64,000 nucleotides of DNA from Pseudanabaena sp. UWO311 (GCF_006937785.1 NZ_SJEE01000001.1:186001-250000), one strand, 5' to 3'; positions 51,810 to 60,294 are shown, numbered from the stretch's first letter. Notes: generated by a model from the sequence alone, not told the origin. Numbers and translations: made by a program.

Positions 51810-51950
51810 TTATTGTGGACTCTCTGATTCCTGATTAACTTGGCGATCGCCCAACTCAAACGTCAGAAAATCAATAAAGTGTAGTACCTGCTGCTGTTGC
51901 GCAGTTGGCAATTTCTGCATTTTACTCAAAGCCTTTTCTAATATCGTCAT
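51810..51950 (-). CDS. Small DUF2281/VapB-like protein upstream of xisH
   Basis: A 46-residue frame, MTILEKALSKMQKLPTAQQQ then QVLHFIDFLTFELGD and a polar tail. The ILEKALSKMQKLPTxQQQQVLHFIDFL pattern resembles short DUF2281/antitoxin-type proteins that often stand in front of toxin or nuclease genes. GCAGGAGGA lies ten bases before the ATG, the best ribosome-binding site in this stretch. The stop codon is 4 nt before the xisH start, so the three genes probably form one operon. It could be an antitoxin-like partner of XisH; that is inference. Confidence 0.7.
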   Translation of the reverse strand: MTILEKALSKMQKLPTAQQQQVLHFIDFLTFELGDRQVNQESESPQ

Positions 51951-52058
51951 TCTTTGAATCCTCCTGCATACTTAATCTAACAACATTTAACATTTTACAA
52001 GATTTTTTAGATAGGCGGTCGGCGGATGTTTATTTGCATAATTTCTAAAGAATAAGCA

Positions 52059-52105
52059 TTTTGTGTATGGTTTAAGAGATTGCCCCTCTTAAACCATACA
52101 CAAAA
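52059..52105 (-). terminator. 20-bp-arm palindrome after the GH94 gene
   Basis: Arms 52059-52078 and 52086-52105 match perfectly, 4 nt from the GH94 stop codon (52110-52112). Confidence 0.75.
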
Positions 52106-52109
52106 AACT

Positions 52110-54506
52110 CTACAGGTTAACTGCGATCGCAATCTCATCACTCGCATAAAGTGCAAGATCAATGAAGTTTCCTTCCACAACTTGACCATTAACCGTCATC
52201 TGCTTAGCATCACTATGATTAACCACAGTTAGCGAGAGAACCTTACCGCGAAACTTGCGTTTAGCCGTAAAACCAGACCATTCGGCAGGAATTTTCGGGT
52301 CAATGATCATGCCATTAAAAGTGGGTTGGAACCCTAAAATATGATCAAGTCCAATGCGTAACATCCAAACTGCCGTTCCAGTCAGCCAAGAATGACTTGC
52401 CTGTCCTTGAGTCTCATGGTCAGGGCTAGTCACATATTCAGGATACACATAAGGCTCAGTTTCAAAGCGATCGCATTTTGCATCCGTTGCTTGTGAAGAA
52501 TTAATCGGCATCATCCGACGATAGATTTCCCAACCAAATTCTGTATCACCATTGAGCAGAGAAGCCAGCACAAACCAAGCCGAAGCATGATTAAACACCG
52601 CGCCATTCTCTTTCTTCCCTGGGACACAACGACTGATTAAACCAACCGTATCATCGATTTCCGTAAAAGATGGCGCAACAATCTGCATTCCAAAAGGTGT
52701 AGCCAAATGTTCTCGACTACTTGCCATCGCTTTGTCTGCGCGATCCTTCGGCGCGAGTTCCGAAATCACCGCCCAAGATTGCGCGTTCAAAAAGATTTTG
52801 CCCTGTGTTGCTGACGATACGCCAATCGGTTCGCCATTATCTCGGAATGCTCGTAAATACCAATCGCCATCCCAACAGATATCATTAGTAACTTGGCGCA
52901 GATGCTCATAGAAGTTTTGAAATTTTTCTAAGGACTTGCGATCGCCTTGATGTTCACATACTGGCAGAGACTTATTCAACACATAGCCCAAAAAGAAAGC
53001 TCCCCAAGTGGTTTCGCCCTTGCCCTGTGAACCAACATGATCGAGCGTATCATTCCAATCGCCTGTAAAAATGCGCGGCATTCCCTTCTCGCCTGTATTT
53101 GCGATCGCAAAATCCAGCGCCCTGACCAAATGTTCATAGACAGTGCCTGAACTATCGTCATGATAGGGAACAACTTCTTCGAGAATCGAGAAATCTCCTG
53201 TTTCCTTGAGATATTCCACAATCCCAAAGGGAATCCAAAGCGGTGTATCGGAATGGTTAGTGCGTTCGCCAGTATTGGTCAGCACAAAATAATTATGTAA
53301 AGTGGAACCATCCTTAAACTGGAAGTTGAGAGCCTTAATTAATCTTTCGCGCACTCTCGCAGGATCGACCATCACCACACCGAGAATATCTTGGAAGCGA
53401 TCGCGCATTCCCGTCCCAAACAACAATCCGCCATGATAATAACCAGAATTTCTCGCCATATCAAAAGTAACAGCCGCCTGATACTGATTCCACACATTGA
53501 GCATCGCGTTAAATGCTTCATCGGGTGTTTGCACTTGTACACAGGATAAATGCTGATCCCATTTCTGTTTAAGTTGCATTAATTTACTGTCAGCAACCTC
53601 CACAATCTTGCCCCCCTTTACAAGGGGGGTAGGGGGGATCTCTTTCGCCGCAATCTCCAAAACCACTGCAAAATCAACAGTTCCATTTGCCGCCAACGAA
53701 ATCTTCGACTGCAAAGCCACAACAGGATCGCCAGCCGTAATTTCCGTATTCTGCATCACTCCCGTTTCTACTGCCACAGGATTTGCTTCCGATCGCCATC
53801 TGCCAATGAAAGTATCAAGACTACTATCAAAACCTGCGATCGGCAAACTTTGCGAGAAATAAATTTGATACTTCCAATCAATATTTGGCTGCTTAACGGA
53901 AACGCCTTTATTCAGCACCCAATAACGTCGTGTGGCAACCAATGCTTGCAAATCTTTGTCGAAATGAATATCCGTAAAATGCTTGTCATTAGGTTGATTG
54001 ATCTGATCATTGAGAGCATTCCCCATCAACAATTCTAAGAAAGAATAAACTTCTAAATCTCGCGCCTGTCCTGAAAGTTCCGTTAACTTCACTCGCCAAA
54101 TTTCGGCATTGGTATCTGTCGGAACGAAGTACGTGATTTCCCCACGAATTCCATTGATCTCAGTTGTGATTTTGGTGTATCCCTGTCCATGACGACATTC
54201 ATAGAAGTCATAGTTAAGATTGATAGTAGGTGACCAACTTAATGACCAATACTTCCCTGTTGCAGTATCTTTGACCATCACGTAACGTCCAGGACGATCC
54301 CAAGGGAGACAGTTATAGCGCATCCGACTGATACGGTTATCGCGTGGCGATTCCAAAAAGCTGAAGCCTCCGCCTGTATGGGAAATCAGCCCTGCATATT
54401 GGCTATTCCACATATAGTTAAACCAAGGGCGCGGGGTGCGCGGATCTGTAATCACAAATTCCCGATTATCTTCGGTGTAATAGCCGTATTGGTTTGCGAT
54501 CGCCAC
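52110..54506 (-). CDS. Glycoside hydrolase family 94 phosphorylase
   Basis: A 798-residue cytoplasmic phosphorylase of the cellobiose/chitobiose phosphorylase family. The N-terminal domain has FVITDPRTPRPWFNYMWN and GGGFSFLESPRDNRISRMRYN (seen in parts). The (alpha/alpha)6 domain contains DMARNSGYYHGGLLFGTGMRDRFQDILG and the catalytic Asp in FTGDWNDTLDHVG. The family splits beta-linked disaccharides by phosphate to a sugar 1-phosphate and free sugar. The exact disaccharide here is unknown. An in-frame PPTPLVKGG sequence (about residues 290-298) comes from an inserted interspersed repeat (53610-53640). The gene is divergent from the EndoU-like gene. Confidence 0.9.
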   Translation of the reverse strand: MAIANQYGYYTEDNREFVITDPRTPRPWFNYMWNSQYAGLISHTGGGFSFLESPRDNRISRMRYNCLPWDRPGRYVMVKDTATGKYWSLSWSPTINLNYDFYECRHGQGYTKITTEINGIRGEITYFVPTDTNAEIWRVKLTELSGQARDLEVYSFLELLMGNALNDQINQPNDKHFTDIHFDKDLQALVATRRYWVLNKGVSVKQPNIDWKYQIYFSQSLPIAGFDSSLDTFIGRWRSEANPVAVETGVMQNTEITAGDPVVALQSKISLAANGTVDFAVVLEIAAKEIPPTPLVKGGKIVEVADSKLMQLKQKWDQHLSCVQVQTPDEAFNAMLNVWNQYQAAVTFDMARNSGYYHGGLLFGTGMRDRFQDILGVVMVDPARVRERLIKALNFQFKDGSTLHNYFVLTNTGERTNHSDTPLWIPFGIVEYLKETGDFSILEEVVPYHDDSSGTVYEHLVRALDFAIANTGEKGMPRIFTGDWNDTLDHVGSQGKGETTWGAFFLGYVLNKSLPVCEHQGDRKSLEKFQNFYEHLRQVTNDICWDGDWYLRAFRDNGEPIGVSSATQGKIFLNAQSWAVISELAPKDRADKAMASSREHLATPFGMQIVAPSFTEIDDTVGLISRCVPGKKENGAVFNHASAWFVLASLLNGDTEFGWEIYRRMMPINSSQATDAKCDRFETEPYVYPEYVTSPDHETQGQASHSWLTGTAVWMLRIGLDHILGFQPTFNGMIIDPKIPAEWSGFTAKRKFRGKVLSLTVVNHSDAKQMTVNGQVVEGNFIDLALYASDEIAIAVNL
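53610..53640. repeat. CCCCCCTT interspersed repeat inserted in the GH94 gene
   Basis: GCCCCCCTTTACAAGGGGGG followed by TAGGGGGGATC reads, on the minus strand, as codons for IPPTPLVKGG. This short repeat is common in cyanobacterial genomes, where it also enters coding sequences in frame. It sits in a linker between two domains. Confidence 0.75.
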
Positions 54507-54550
54507 AGTTTAAAATATCCTTTCTTTGTATAATGAGGTTTATGCGATTT

Positions 54551-54613
54551 AATAAAGAACCAATTTTTTTATGGTGTAGCTCAGCCGCGCCATAAAAAAA
54601 TTGGTTCTTTATT
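54551..54613. other. 24-bp-arm palindrome between divergent genes
   Basis: Perfect arms 54551-54574 and 54590-54613 with a 15-nt loop. Unlike most such palindromes here it lies between divergent genes (GH94 and EndoU-like), so it cannot terminate either and may instead be regulatory or a mobile palindrome. Confidence 0.7.
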
Positions 54614-54680
54614 CTACTGATTGCGACATAGATTATCTCAATTTTTTATCTCAATTTTTAGGATAACTTCAAATAAAACT

Positions 54681-55244
54681 ATGACAAATGCAATGATTTC
54701 TAAGTTAGTAGTTGGATTTGCTTCATTGGGGGCGATATTTGGCACTGTTTTCCTGAGTCCACAAGCAACCACACCTCAAACTCAGCATTCAGCGACTATC
54801 GTCCAAAACTCCAGTTATACAACAATAGCTAAAGCTCCTGTTGCTAAAGCGCTGACTATTAATAAAGTTCATATCTTTCAGGGAGAAATTAACCGCCGAG
54901 GCTTAGCAGTTGGTTATCATCATCGTCCTAATGGCAAAGACAGCAATAATGCCAAAATGGTCAAGCTGACAGGCTTACCCAATAGACAAGGCGTTTATAT
55001 TGGTCGCGTCGAAATTCGCAACCCTGCCAATGGTCAATGGGTTAGCAAGTTGTCCAGTTCTACTTTTTTCCCAGATCAGTGGACTCAGGTTCAAGTCTTG
55101 TCAGAAATCCAAAGTGCTTTCGCCTCATCTAACAAAACTAAAGAACCTTGGCAAGGCACTTCCCCAAGTGGTTTAAAAATCGAAGGTTATTACAATAAAG
55201 CCACAAATACAATTACCACCGCTTATCCCATTTATCGCAGGTAA
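54681..55244 (+). CDS. EndoU-like nuclease with signal peptide
   Basis: A 187-residue protein with an N-terminal signal (MISKLVVGFASLGAIFGTVF) and a C-terminal domain resembling bacterial EndoU RNases: NKVHIFQGEINRRGLAVGYHHRPNG (candidate His residues, seen in parts), FFPDQWTQVQVLSEIQSAFAS, a Lys/Ser-containing SPSGLKIEGYYN and the typical ending NTITTAYPIYR. Catalytic His, His and Lys positions are plausible but not proven. ATG 54681 is used; the open frame begins with TTG in a spacer. EndoU domains act as RNA-cleaving toxins in several secretion systems. Here the protein looks secreted. Confidence 0.75.
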   Translation: MTNAMISKLVVGFASLGAIFGTVFLSPQATTPQTQHSATIVQNSSYTTIAKAPVAKALTINKVHIFQGEINRRGLAVGYHHRPNGKDSNNAKMVKLTGLPNRQGVYIGRVEIRNPANGQWVSKLSSSTFFPDQWTQVQVLSEIQSAFASSNKTKEPWQGTSPSGLKIEGYYNKATNTITTAYPIYRR

Positions 55245-55288
55245 GTAGCTAGATTCTGTCCCGCTCAATGCGTGGACTGGGATTTTAA

Positions 55289-55373
55289 TAGTAGGGTGAG
55301 TTAGCGAAGAGTAACGCACCGTCAAAGCTAGAGAGTGCGTTACGCTATGGCTAACGAACCCTACAGTAAATCT
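55289..55373. repeat. Interspersed repeat, second GTGCGTTACGCTATGGCTAACG copy
   Basis: GTAGGGTGAGTTAGCGAAGAGTAACGCACC followed by GAGTGCGTTACGCTATGGCTAACGAACCC (seen in parts), a diverged copy of the repeat at 20375-20463. It encodes the N-terminal residues of the open frame that begins at 55335, and so these are not part of the real protein. Confidence 0.7.
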
Positions 55374-55430
55374 AGTAGAAATACCAAACAAGTCACCTTC
55401 CCATTCATAATATTTCCTCCAGAGCATGAA

Positions 55431-55757
55431 ATGATCAATATCAAATTTTACCGAGATGCGGAAGGCTATTTTAAAGCTGACACTGAGCCTAAATATCAAC
55501 TCCTTAGTCAATATTTTCAATCAGAAGTGCAAGGTGTTGCTGCTGTATGTGAAGATCTTTTAGTTGCGATCGCAGAGATTGAAATAGGCGATCGCCATTT
55601 ATTGGAAGGAGTTGGTAATACATGTGGTTTGGAACTCACAGCAAATCAAGCAATGATCTGGAACGAGTTTAGTGAACATGAGCTAACTTTAAAACTTTCT
55701 CTCTCAGATTTCAAACAAACTTTAGAGGATTGCTTAAAATTTTTACAATCTGCTTAG
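55431..55757 (+). CDS. Small acidic protein, possible immunity partner of EndoU
   Basis: A 108-residue acidic protein (INIKFYRDAEGYFKADTEPKY, GNTCGLELTANQAMIWNEFSEHELTLKLSLSDFKQTLEDCLKFL, seen in parts). Its size, fold pattern and ending resemble YacL-family proteins, which have been found next to toxin genes. It starts 187 bp after the EndoU-like gene, behind a repeat. ATG 55431 is chosen with AGAG upstream; the 32 extra residues of the frame are repeat-encoded. An immunity role is inference from position and acidity. Confidence 0.5.
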   Translation: MINIKFYRDAEGYFKADTEPKYQLLSQYFQSEVQGVAAVCEDLLVAIAEIEIGDRHLLEGVGNTCGLELTANQAMIWNEFSEHELTLKLSLSDFKQTLEDCLKFLQSA

Positions 55758-55759
55758 CC

Positions 55760-55876
55760 AAGACCCTGCACTCAAGTACGGGCTAAAAGCTAAAACCCAT
55801 TGAAACGGGTTAAATTTCTTCAGTCAGTTTCAACCGACTTTAGCTTTTAGCCAAGAACTTGAACTCTTGGTTTATG
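55760..55876. repeat. Interspersed repeat, inverted relative of 45061-45245
   Basis: CCCTGCACTCAAGTACGGGCTAAAAGCTAAAACCC, ATTGAAACGGGTT, a second GTTTCAACCGACTTTAGCTTTTAGCC unit and AACTTGAACTCTTGG (seen in parts). The inverted sequence matches the repeat at 45061-45245 in order. It ends in the open frame ahead of recF, which is why the real recF start is placed at 55910. Confidence 0.7.
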
Positions 55877-55909
55877 CTAGAAAGTCTGCCAATTGGGTCA
55901 TCTGCGTGC

Positions 55910-57040
55910 ATGTATCTTAAATCTCTCCACATCAAGCAGTTTCGCAACTATATCGATCAAGAAGTTAACTTCACTGCCCCAAAAACCGTGATCGTGGGCA
56001 ACAATGCTCAGGGTAAATCTAACTTGCTCGAAGCAGTTTTGCTATTGGCGACTTTGCGATCGCATCGTGTGAGTAAAGATCGTGACTTAGTGCGAAATGG
56101 TGAGGCGATCGGTGAGATTATCGCAACTTGTCAGCGATCGCGATCGCCTGAAAGCTATCCCGTAGAATTATTGATGCGAATGCGGGCTAGTGGCAAGCGG
56201 ACTCTAAATGTGAATGGAGTAAATCAAGCAAGGCATTTGGACTTTTTGGGCAACCTAAATGCAGTCATGTTTTCGAGTTTAGATCTGGATTTGGTGCGGG
56301 GTAGTCCAGAGAGTCGGCGCAATTGGTTGGATACAGTATTAATTCAATTAGAGCCGATTTATATCAATCTTTTGCAACAATATAATCAAGTTTTACGGCA
56401 GCGCAATGCTTTATTAAAGTCTATCAAACAAGGGCAAATCCAATATGAACCCCAACAAATGTCGCTTTGGGATGCTCAACTAGTAACTGCGGGCACAAGA
56501 TTAATCAGAAGGCGATCGCGTTTATTGGAAAGATTAACGCCGATCGCCCATACATGGCATCAATCAATTAGCGGTGGTAGTGAACATTTGGAAATTAATT
56601 ACTTGCCCAAATTTGCCTTCTCACCAACAGATACCGTCGAGAATATTCAGCAATCTTTTTTTGAGGCGATTTTGCAGAAAGCAGTGATTGAGCAACATCA
56701 AGGCACAAGCTTAATTGGTCCCCATCGTGATGAGGTTGCTCTGACAATTAATGCTACGCCTGCGCGTGAATATGGCTCTCAAGGACAACAGCGCACTTTA
56801 GTACTGGCGCTAAAACTTGCTGAGTTAGAATTGCTAGAATCGGTAGTCGGAGAACCACCGTTATTGCTATTAGATGATGTGCTTGCTGAGCTTGATCTCC
56901 AAAGACAAGATCATTTATTGAATGCGATCGGCGATCGCGTTCAGACAATTATTACCACTACTCATCTTGGTTCGTTTGATGCCCAGTGGCTAAATTCCGC
57001 CCGAATTTTTCAAGTAGAAAGTGGCAGAATTTTATTTTAA
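55910..57040 (+). CDS. recF: DNA replication and repair protein RecF
   Basis: A 376-residue SMC-like ATPase that loads RecA at single-strand gaps. Typical parts are MYLKSLHIKQFRNYIDQEV, Walker A VGNNAQGKSNLLEAV, SGKRTLNVNGV, the signature region YGSQGQQRTLVLALKLAEL and Walker B LLLLDDVLAELD. ATG 55910 gives the conserved start; the earlier open frame is repeat DNA. The stop and its flanks take part in a 26-bp-arm palindrome shared with the convergent abrB gene. dnaN and gyrB are not adjacent. Confidence 0.95.
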   Translation: MYLKSLHIKQFRNYIDQEVNFTAPKTVIVGNNAQGKSNLLEAVLLLATLRSHRVSKDRDLVRNGEAIGEIIATCQRSRSPESYPVELLMRMRASGKRTLNVNGVNQARHLDFLGNLNAVMFSSLDLDLVRGSPESRRNWLDTVLIQLEPIYINLLQQYNQVLRQRNALLKSIKQGQIQYEPQQMSLWDAQLVTAGTRLIRRRSRLLERLTPIAHTWHQSISGGSEHLEINYLPKFAFSPTDTVENIQQSFFEAILQKAVIEQHQGTSLIGPHRDEVALTINATPAREYGSQGQQRTLVLALKLAELELLESVVGEPPLLLLDDVLAELDLQRQDHLLNAIGDRVQTIITTTHLGSFDAQWLNSARIFQVESGRILF

Positions 57041-57091
57041 AACAGAAAAAATACAAGCTTGCTTTGCAAGCTTGTATTTTTTCTGTTTTAA
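57037..57091. terminator. 26-bp-arm perfect palindrome between recF and abrB
   Basis: Arms 57037-57062 and 57066-57091 with loop TTT. The left arm includes the recF stop codon. It serves two convergent genes and would act in both directions. Confidence 0.8.
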
Positions 57092-57094
57092 ATA

Positions 57095-57475
57095 TTATTC
57101 TTCGTCGTCTGCACCAACTTGACGCAAATGAATATGTTTACGACCGAGGCGAATTTCTAACTCATCACCAGCTTGTAAACCCATCAATTGTGTGTATGCT
57201 GAGCCGATTAGTAGGTTGCCATTTTTTTGGACACTAACACGATAACTGGCACTACGTCCGCCTTTACCACTACCTTTCGCTTCAAGCTCCACGCCATCTG
57301 CTTCCATCAAGGCATTATAAAACTTCATCAAGTTAACACGAGCTTGATTGTTTTTAGTAATAGTGGCATACCCACAAGCTTTAGCTTTTTCTTCTTTTGA
57401 AAGATGTTCAAGTTCTTTGACTTTCTGTAGCAATGCATCACCAGAGAGTTGAACTGGTTGTTTAACTTTTGCCAT
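57095..57475 (-). CDS. Cyanobacterial AbrB-like regulator (cyAbrB)
   Basis: A 126-residue cyAbrB transcriptional regulator. The N-terminal helical part (LSGDALLQKVKELEHLSKEEKAKACGYATI, seen in parts) and RVNLMKFYNALMEADGVEL are specific to this cyanobacterial family. The C-terminal AbrB-type swapped-hairpin is SYRVSVQKNGNLLIGSAYTQLMGLQAGDELEIRLGRKHIHL. Members regulate nitrogen, carbon and hydrogenase genes in other cyanobacteria. The 259 bp upstream hold no other gene and probably its promoter. Confidence 0.93.
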   Translation of the reverse strand: MAKVKQPVQLSGDALLQKVKELEHLSKEEKAKACGYATITKNNQARVNLMKFYNALMEADGVELEAKGSGKGGRSASYRVSVQKNGNLLIGSAYTQLMGLQAGDELEIRLGRKHIHLRQVGADDEE

Positions 57476-57734
57476 TTGTTCTTAATAGTTTAATATTGAA
57501 TATTTTTACATTAGTATCTTAGATAATTGTACTACTAGTCAAACTTTTTCACGAACATATACAACCTATTTTTTTAATGCTAACTATCATCTATATCTAA
57601 ATTAACTAGCTTAATAAATAACGAGTTAGTCGCGAGATGTTTATGTGAAAGTATAAAATTTATGCTGATAGTATAGAATTCCGTGGTAACTACAAAGACA
57701 ATTTATATCAATCTGAAACCTCAAAAAATAAAGG

Positions 57735-58424
57735 CTATATGACTCCTCCGTAAATCGCAAGTTTCTCATCGCTAATCCATGCCCAAAGTTGATCGCCATA
57801 GGAAAAGTGCCACCATTCATTTGGATGCCGACGAAATCCGCTATAAGTCATTACTTGATTTAACAATTCCCGATCGCGATTAAACCTCACTGATTGCGCA
57901 TTACGAAAACTGGCAAAATAATTGGGCTCAGAGCGATCGCTAATCTCATCAATTGGCGATCCCATATCAACTTCTTGAAGATCGGCATCAAATAAAGTTA
58001 CGTCGATCGCAGCACCAGTGCTATGAGGCGGAGGCATTTTCGGATCATGACTGGGAATAGCCCAAAATTTCATCACTTCTGCCATAAGTGAATTTTTTTT
58101 CTCCTCAGTGAGATTTTTTACTTCCAAATCCTTACTTTTGGCTAACTGCGCGAAACTATAATCCACCATAAATTGCTGCACAGGAATTGGGCGATAGGCA
58201 TCAAAAATTGCGATTTGATAATTGGGGCAAATTGTTTGTAAATAGGCTTGAGATTTTAGTAATTTTTCTAAAACGCCTTGACGCACAAAAAAAGGAGAGC
58301 GATCGCCGTAGGGTGCGCCTAATGACATATATGGATGAGGATTGATTTTAAAGATGTCATCTGGAATTGCTACCAGTGGCTCATTGCACTCAGCGATCGA
58401 AATTCTTTGATATGGCTTTGACAT
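57735..58424 (-). CDS. D-Ala-D-Ala dipeptidase (VanX-type, M15D)
   Basis: A 229-residue zinc peptidase of the VanX group. Motifs are QIAIFDAYRPIPVQQFM (Arg-transition-state region), PHSTGAAIDVTLFD with the zinc His and Asp (S-x-H-x(6)-D pattern) and EWWHFSYGDQLWAW with the catalytic Glu and third zinc His. It hydrolyses D-alanyl-D-alanine, in non-resistant bacteria probably for peptidoglycan turnover. There is no signal peptide, so it acts in the cytoplasm. It is a stand-alone gene. Confidence 0.92.
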   Translation of the reverse strand: MSKPYQRISIAECNEPLVAIPDDIFKINPHPYMSLGAPYGDRSPFFVRQGVLEKLLKSQAYLQTICPNYQIAIFDAYRPIPVQQFMVDYSFAQLAKSKDLEVKNLTEEKKNSLMAEVMKFWAIPSHDPKMPPPHSTGAAIDVTLFDADLQEVDMGSPIDEISDRSEPNYFASFRNAQSVRFNRDRELLNQVMTYSGFRRHPNEWWHFSYGDQLWAWISDEKLAIYGGVI

Positions 58425-58460
58425 GATTTGTAGTAATTTTTGTTAAAAGAAAAAGTAAGG

Positions 58461-58650
58461 CTGTAGGGGCTTAGCATTTGCGCCACAATTCTTTAACGCA
58501 TCACAGAAAACCCGATCTGCAAATGCTAAACCCTTTGCGCTTTCGTAGACATATTGTCCCTGCGTTACAAGTTTTTGGGCAAAGCATTCCCAGATTAAAG
58601 TAATCTAAAAAGCATAGATTTCTGTGGGAATGCTTTGCCCCTACATCAGG
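58461..58650. repeat. MITE-like element with TGTAGGGGC terminal inverted repeats
   Basis: CTGTAGGGGCTTAGCATTTGCG at the left end is inverted at the right as GGGAATGCTTTGCCCCTACA. An internal copy GGGCAAAGCATTCCCA also pairs with the right end. No open frame inside. Elements ending in TGTAGGGGC are frequent in cyanobacteria. This looks like a non-autonomous palindromic element. Confidence 0.6.
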
Positions 58651-58823
58651 GAGCGCGAATAAATGAAGACGCTAACCGCATTATTTAGAATTACTGCATT
58701 ACTTTTGACTAAATTGCCATATACGGCTCAATCATTAATAATGAGTAAATACACTTAGCGTACAAAAGTTAACAGTTTATCGGATATACTCCGCTAAACT
58801 TTTGGCTACGTTATTTTTGATGT

Positions 58824-58841
58824 GAGGAGGACAAGGCGATC
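58824..58841 (+). promoter_or_regulatory. Strong Shine-Dalgarno before an in-frame ATC codon (murA)
   Basis: GAGGAGG (58824-58830) is followed after 8 nt by ATC (58839-58841), in frame with murA and 18 codons before the first ATG (58893). The upstream frame closes with TGA at 58818. Either translation starts at ATC or the site serves a different purpose. Confidence 0.4.
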
Positions 58842-58892
58842 GTTTACACAAACACTTCAACCAATACAACTACAACCAACAATTTACAGCCT

Positions 58893-60284
58893 ATGCAATC
58901 GACGATGGATCTCGGTAATGCTTCACAAATTGCTTCACAAATCATTGAGCCTATCGACTTAACCACGATCGAATCTTCTGAAATGGCACAAATAGAACCC
59001 AACTCTCCTGTCCTCCGTATCATTGGCAAAGCGAAATTGTCTGGGCATGTCCCCATTAGTGGTGCAAAAAATTCTATCCTTGCCCTCATGGCAGGTACAC
59101 TTTTATCGTCAGAAGGATGCCGTATTCGCAATGTCCCTAACCTCGCTGATGTTCAGCGCATGAGTGACATTCTAGAAACTCTTGGAGTAAAAATTTCTCG
59201 CAATGGCGAAGTTCTCGATCTCGATACCAGCAAATTGACGACAAACTCTGCACCTTACGAATTGGTAAGTAAGATGAGAGCGAGTTTCTTTGCAGTTGGT
59301 TCACTATTAGCAAGACTCGGATCAGCAAAAATTCCTCTCCCAGGTGGCTGTGCGATCGGTGCACGTCCTGTAGAACTACATGTGCGCGGTTTGCAATCTC
59401 TAGGAGCATTTGTGCAGATCGATCATGGCATCGTTCACGCCCATGCGATGAGTCCCAATGGACGTTTGCAAGGTGCAAAGATTTATCTTGATTACCCAAG
59501 CGTCGGTGCAACTGAGACATTGATGATGGCAGCGACACTTGCTGAAGGACAAACCATTATTGAGAATGCAGCTCTGGAGCCTGAAGTAGTCGATCTAGCC
59601 GATCTTTGCATGGCGATGGGTGCAAAGATTCGTGGTGCTGGCACAAGTACGATCATCATTGATGGTGTCGAAAAGCTTCATTTTGCTGATTTCACAGCGA
59701 TTCCCGATCGCGTTGAAGCGGCAACTTTCATGGTGGCTGCTGCGATTACGCGATCGACCTTATCAATGTCGCCTGTGATTCCTGCGCACCTTACTGCCGC
59801 AATTTCTAAACTGCAAGATATCGGTGTCACCGTGCGTCAAGATTCGGACAATATGATCACGGTTATTGGTGGCGATAACTATCGTGCTGTCGATATCGAA
59901 ACCCTGCCTTATCCTGGGTTTCCTACCGATATGCAGGCACAGTTTATGGCTTTACTGACCATCTGCGAAGGCAATGGCGTAGTCACCGAAACTGTATTTG
60001 AAAACCGCTTGCAACATGTTGCTGAACTCAATCGCATGGGCGCAAATATTCGCCTCAAAAATAATGTTGCCGTGGTGACTGGTGTGCCCCAATTGTCGGG
60101 AGCTCCTGTAATGGCGACTGATCTACGTGCTTCAGCCGCACTGGTGATCGCAGGACTAGCTGCCGACGGTGAAACCACTGTCATGGGATTGCATCACCTC
60201 GATCGCGGTTACGATCGCATTGAAGAAAAGTTACGCAATGTTGGTGCAAAGCTTTATCGTACGACTGAAGCGATTCCCGTATAA
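58893..60284 (+). CDS. murA: UDP-N-acetylglucosamine 1-carboxyvinyltransferase
   Basis: A 463-residue enzyme for the first committed step of peptidoglycan synthesis, transferring enolpyruvate from PEP to UDP-GlcNAc. The active-site Cys is in [16 protein letters not shown] (E. coli Cys115 position). The N-terminal [22 protein letters not shown] and the C-terminal [19 protein letters not shown] are conserved. The N-terminus carries about 40 extra residues ([15 protein letters not shown]) before the first strand of the fold, typical of cyanobacterial MurA. The true start may be the ATC at 58839 (18 codons earlier), where the ribosome-binding site lies. It is followed by a palindrome and folK. 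Confidence 0.96.
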   Translation: MQSTMDLGNASQIASQIIEPIDLTTIESSEMAQIEPNSPVLRIIGKAKLSGHVPISGAKNSILALMAGTLLSSEGCRIRNVPNLADVQRMSDILETLGVKISRNGEVLDLDTSKLTTNSAPYELVSKMRASFFAVGSLLARLGSAKIPLPGGCAIGARPVELHVRGLQSLGAFVQIDHGIVHAHAMSPNGRLQGAKIYLDYPSVGATETLMMAATLAEGQTIIENAALEPEVVDLADLCMAMGAKIRGAGTSTIIIDGVEKLHFADFTAIPDRVEAATFMVAAAITRSTLSMSPVIPAHLTAAISKLQDIGVTVRQDSDNMITVIGGDNYRAVDIETLPYPGFPTDMQAQFMALLTICEGNGVVTETVFENRLQHVAELNRMGANIRLKNNVAVVTGVPQLSGAPVMATDLRASAALVIAGLAADGETTVMGLHHLDRGYDRIEEKLRNVGAKLYRTTEAIPV

Positions 60285-60294
60285 TTCAACAGTA

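Larger units (their letters stand above)
58425..58892. other. 468-bp region upstream of murA: MITE-like repeat plus leader
   Basis: No gene is supported. The left part is the inverted-repeat element at 58461-58650. The right part holds an AT-rich likely promoter zone and the murA leader with GAGGAGG at 58824-58830. Confidence 0.5.

Noticed and set aside
59137-59538. 133-codon minus-strand frame inside murA
   Set aside because: Antisense shadow; murA is fully conserved over this range.
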